Assembly: GCA_024763075.1 (NCBI GenBank)
Contig: JANTGF010000003.1
Span: forward strand, 1 to 64,000
DNA: 64,000 bases
DNA from: Bacteroidales bacterium
GTDB taxonomy: Bacteria; Bacteroidota; Bacteroidia; Bacteroidales; VadinHA17
Direction: 5' to 3'
Numbering within the stretch: position 1 is the first letter of the stretch; the number at the start of each line of letters is the position of its first letter. The translations under genes were made by a program, and so were the position numbers. The notes under the pieces were generated by a model. It was not told the origin of the DNA, did not search any database, and saw nothing but the letters and a program-made list of their open reading frames with translations. This document shows, piece by piece, positions 63,431-64,000 of the stretch.

Positions 63431-64000
63431 ATGGCCAATTCCCTGAAGAGAAAAATCCTGATTTCAGGTCTAACAGTATTCTTTATTTACCTTTTTTTGA
63501 ATAAGGCTTATGCGGGTTGGATTGTATATGAGCAAAGTTATGAGTTGGGTTCAAAACAGAAGTCAAAAGTCGTTTATTACATTTCAGATCAGAAACTGAA
63601 ACTTGTAGAAGACGGGGTGGAAACCATTTTTGACTTGAGAAGTAATATTATCTCAATCATACTGCCCGGAGAATCAGTTTTCTGGACAGGTACATCCGGA
63701 GAGTTGAAAAATGCAATGCAGGAAGCCCTGGAAAATACCCTGGATGAAAAACTAAAGGATGTGCCTGCTGAAAAAAGGGAAAACCTGAGAAAATATTATC
63801 TGGATCTTCTAAATGGTCAGGGTACGGAAGGTGAAAATGATCTGTTGGATGCTTTACTTGTAAATACTGGTAAGAATGAAAAAATTGCAGGACATAACAG
63901 TACACGGTACGCTTTGTATGTAAATAAGGATCTGAAAGAAGAATTCTGGATTTCTCCGGAAATCCCGGTAAACAGGGAGTTTGATATGATCCGCTTTAAA
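63431..64000 (+). CDS. Secreted protein of unknown function, cut by the window end
   Basis: An open frame of 190 codons that continues past the window. The ATG at 63431 gives a good signal peptide (KRKILISGLTVFFIYLFLNK, cleavage near YAG); an in-frame ATG at 63371 would put 20 polar residues in front of it and is less likely. The mature part begins GWIVYEQSYELGSKQKSKVV, then YYISDQKLKLVEDGVETIF and SIILPGESVFWTGTSGE. The pattern of strand-turn pairs with a 'records a variable after a method call' look resembles DUF4412-type periplasmic proteins, but this is weak. Later residues are helical (LKDVPAEKRENLRKYYLDLL). Confidence 0.75.
   Translation, partial: MANSLKRKILISGLTVFFIYLFLNKAYAGWIVYEQSYELGSKQKSKVVYYISDQKLKLVEDGVETIFDLRSNIISIILPGESVFWTGTSGELKNAMQEALENTLDEKLKDVPAEKRENLRKYYLDLLNGQGTEGENDLLDALLVNTGKNEKIAGHNSTRYALYVNKDLKEEFWISPEIPVNREFDMIRFK

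Overview
The window is chromosomal DNA from a member of the Bacteroidota, most likely an environmental Bacteroidales/Marinilabiliales-type bacterium. The evidence is a 2,480-residue SprA/Sov outer-membrane protein of the type IX secretion system (T9SS), a secreted protein with a T9SS C-terminal sorting domain, an LpxC-FabZ fusion, a GSCFA protein, AT-rich DNA, few strong Shine-Dalgarno sequences, and promoters of the Bacteroidetes type (-33 TTTG, -7 TAnnTTTG). No rRNA, tRNA, CRISPR array, insertion sequence or prophage was seen.

Layout. 0-2.7 kb: a FecR-domain protein whose 5' end looks damaged, then a DUF3137 membrane protein. 2.7-5.7 kb: a small accessory and decay zone on the minus strand. 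It holds an intact glycosylasparaginase, a RhuM-family gene wedged between fragments of two unrelated genes, and a further C-terminal gene remnant. 5.7-13.4 kb: housekeeping genes (glnS, leucyl aminopeptidase, pdxA, malic enzyme-PTA fusion, ruvA). 13.4-21.4 kb: sprA and gcvH, an order (ruvA-sprA-gcvH) that I recall as recurrent in Bacteroidota. 21.5-26.3 kb: the rimP-nusA-infB operon on the minus strand, with a textbook promoter and a terminator-like hairpin in its leader. 26.4-34.4 kb: HD phosphohydrolase, lpxD, lpxC-fabZ, lpxA and lpxB for lipid A, around a minus-strand oxidoreductase and beta-barrel pair. 34.5-37.1 kb: a secreted deacetylase-like protein and a GH9 glycosidase. 37.6-44.5 kb: thiL and the SUF iron-sulfur operon sufBCDSE-sufT. 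44.5-50.8 kb: an M20 amidohydrolase, a truncated antitoxin, small unknown genes, queG, a small membrane protein, YjbQ, an alpha/beta hydrolase and a GSCFA protein. 50.8-57.4 kb: a fused FakA-FakB-like protein, a T9SS-exported phospholipase D-like protein, kdsB and a DEAD-box helicase. 57.6-64 kb: a sigma-54 activator, lptE, an acidic low-complexity protein, secG, groES-groEL and the start of a secreted protein that runs off the window.

How the genes fit together. A large share of the window builds or uses the envelope: lipid A (lpxA/B/C/D, fabZ), Kdo activation (kdsB), LPS delivery (lptE), protein export (secG, sprA) and exported products (phospholipase D-like protein, beta-barrel, GH9). The rest is core translation, transcription, cofactor and chaperone machinery. 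I did not find one unmistakable new multi-gene system. The observations most worth checking are the RhuM gene between gene fragments, the possible NusA-responsive attenuator before rimP-nusA-infB, and the FakA-FakB fusion.
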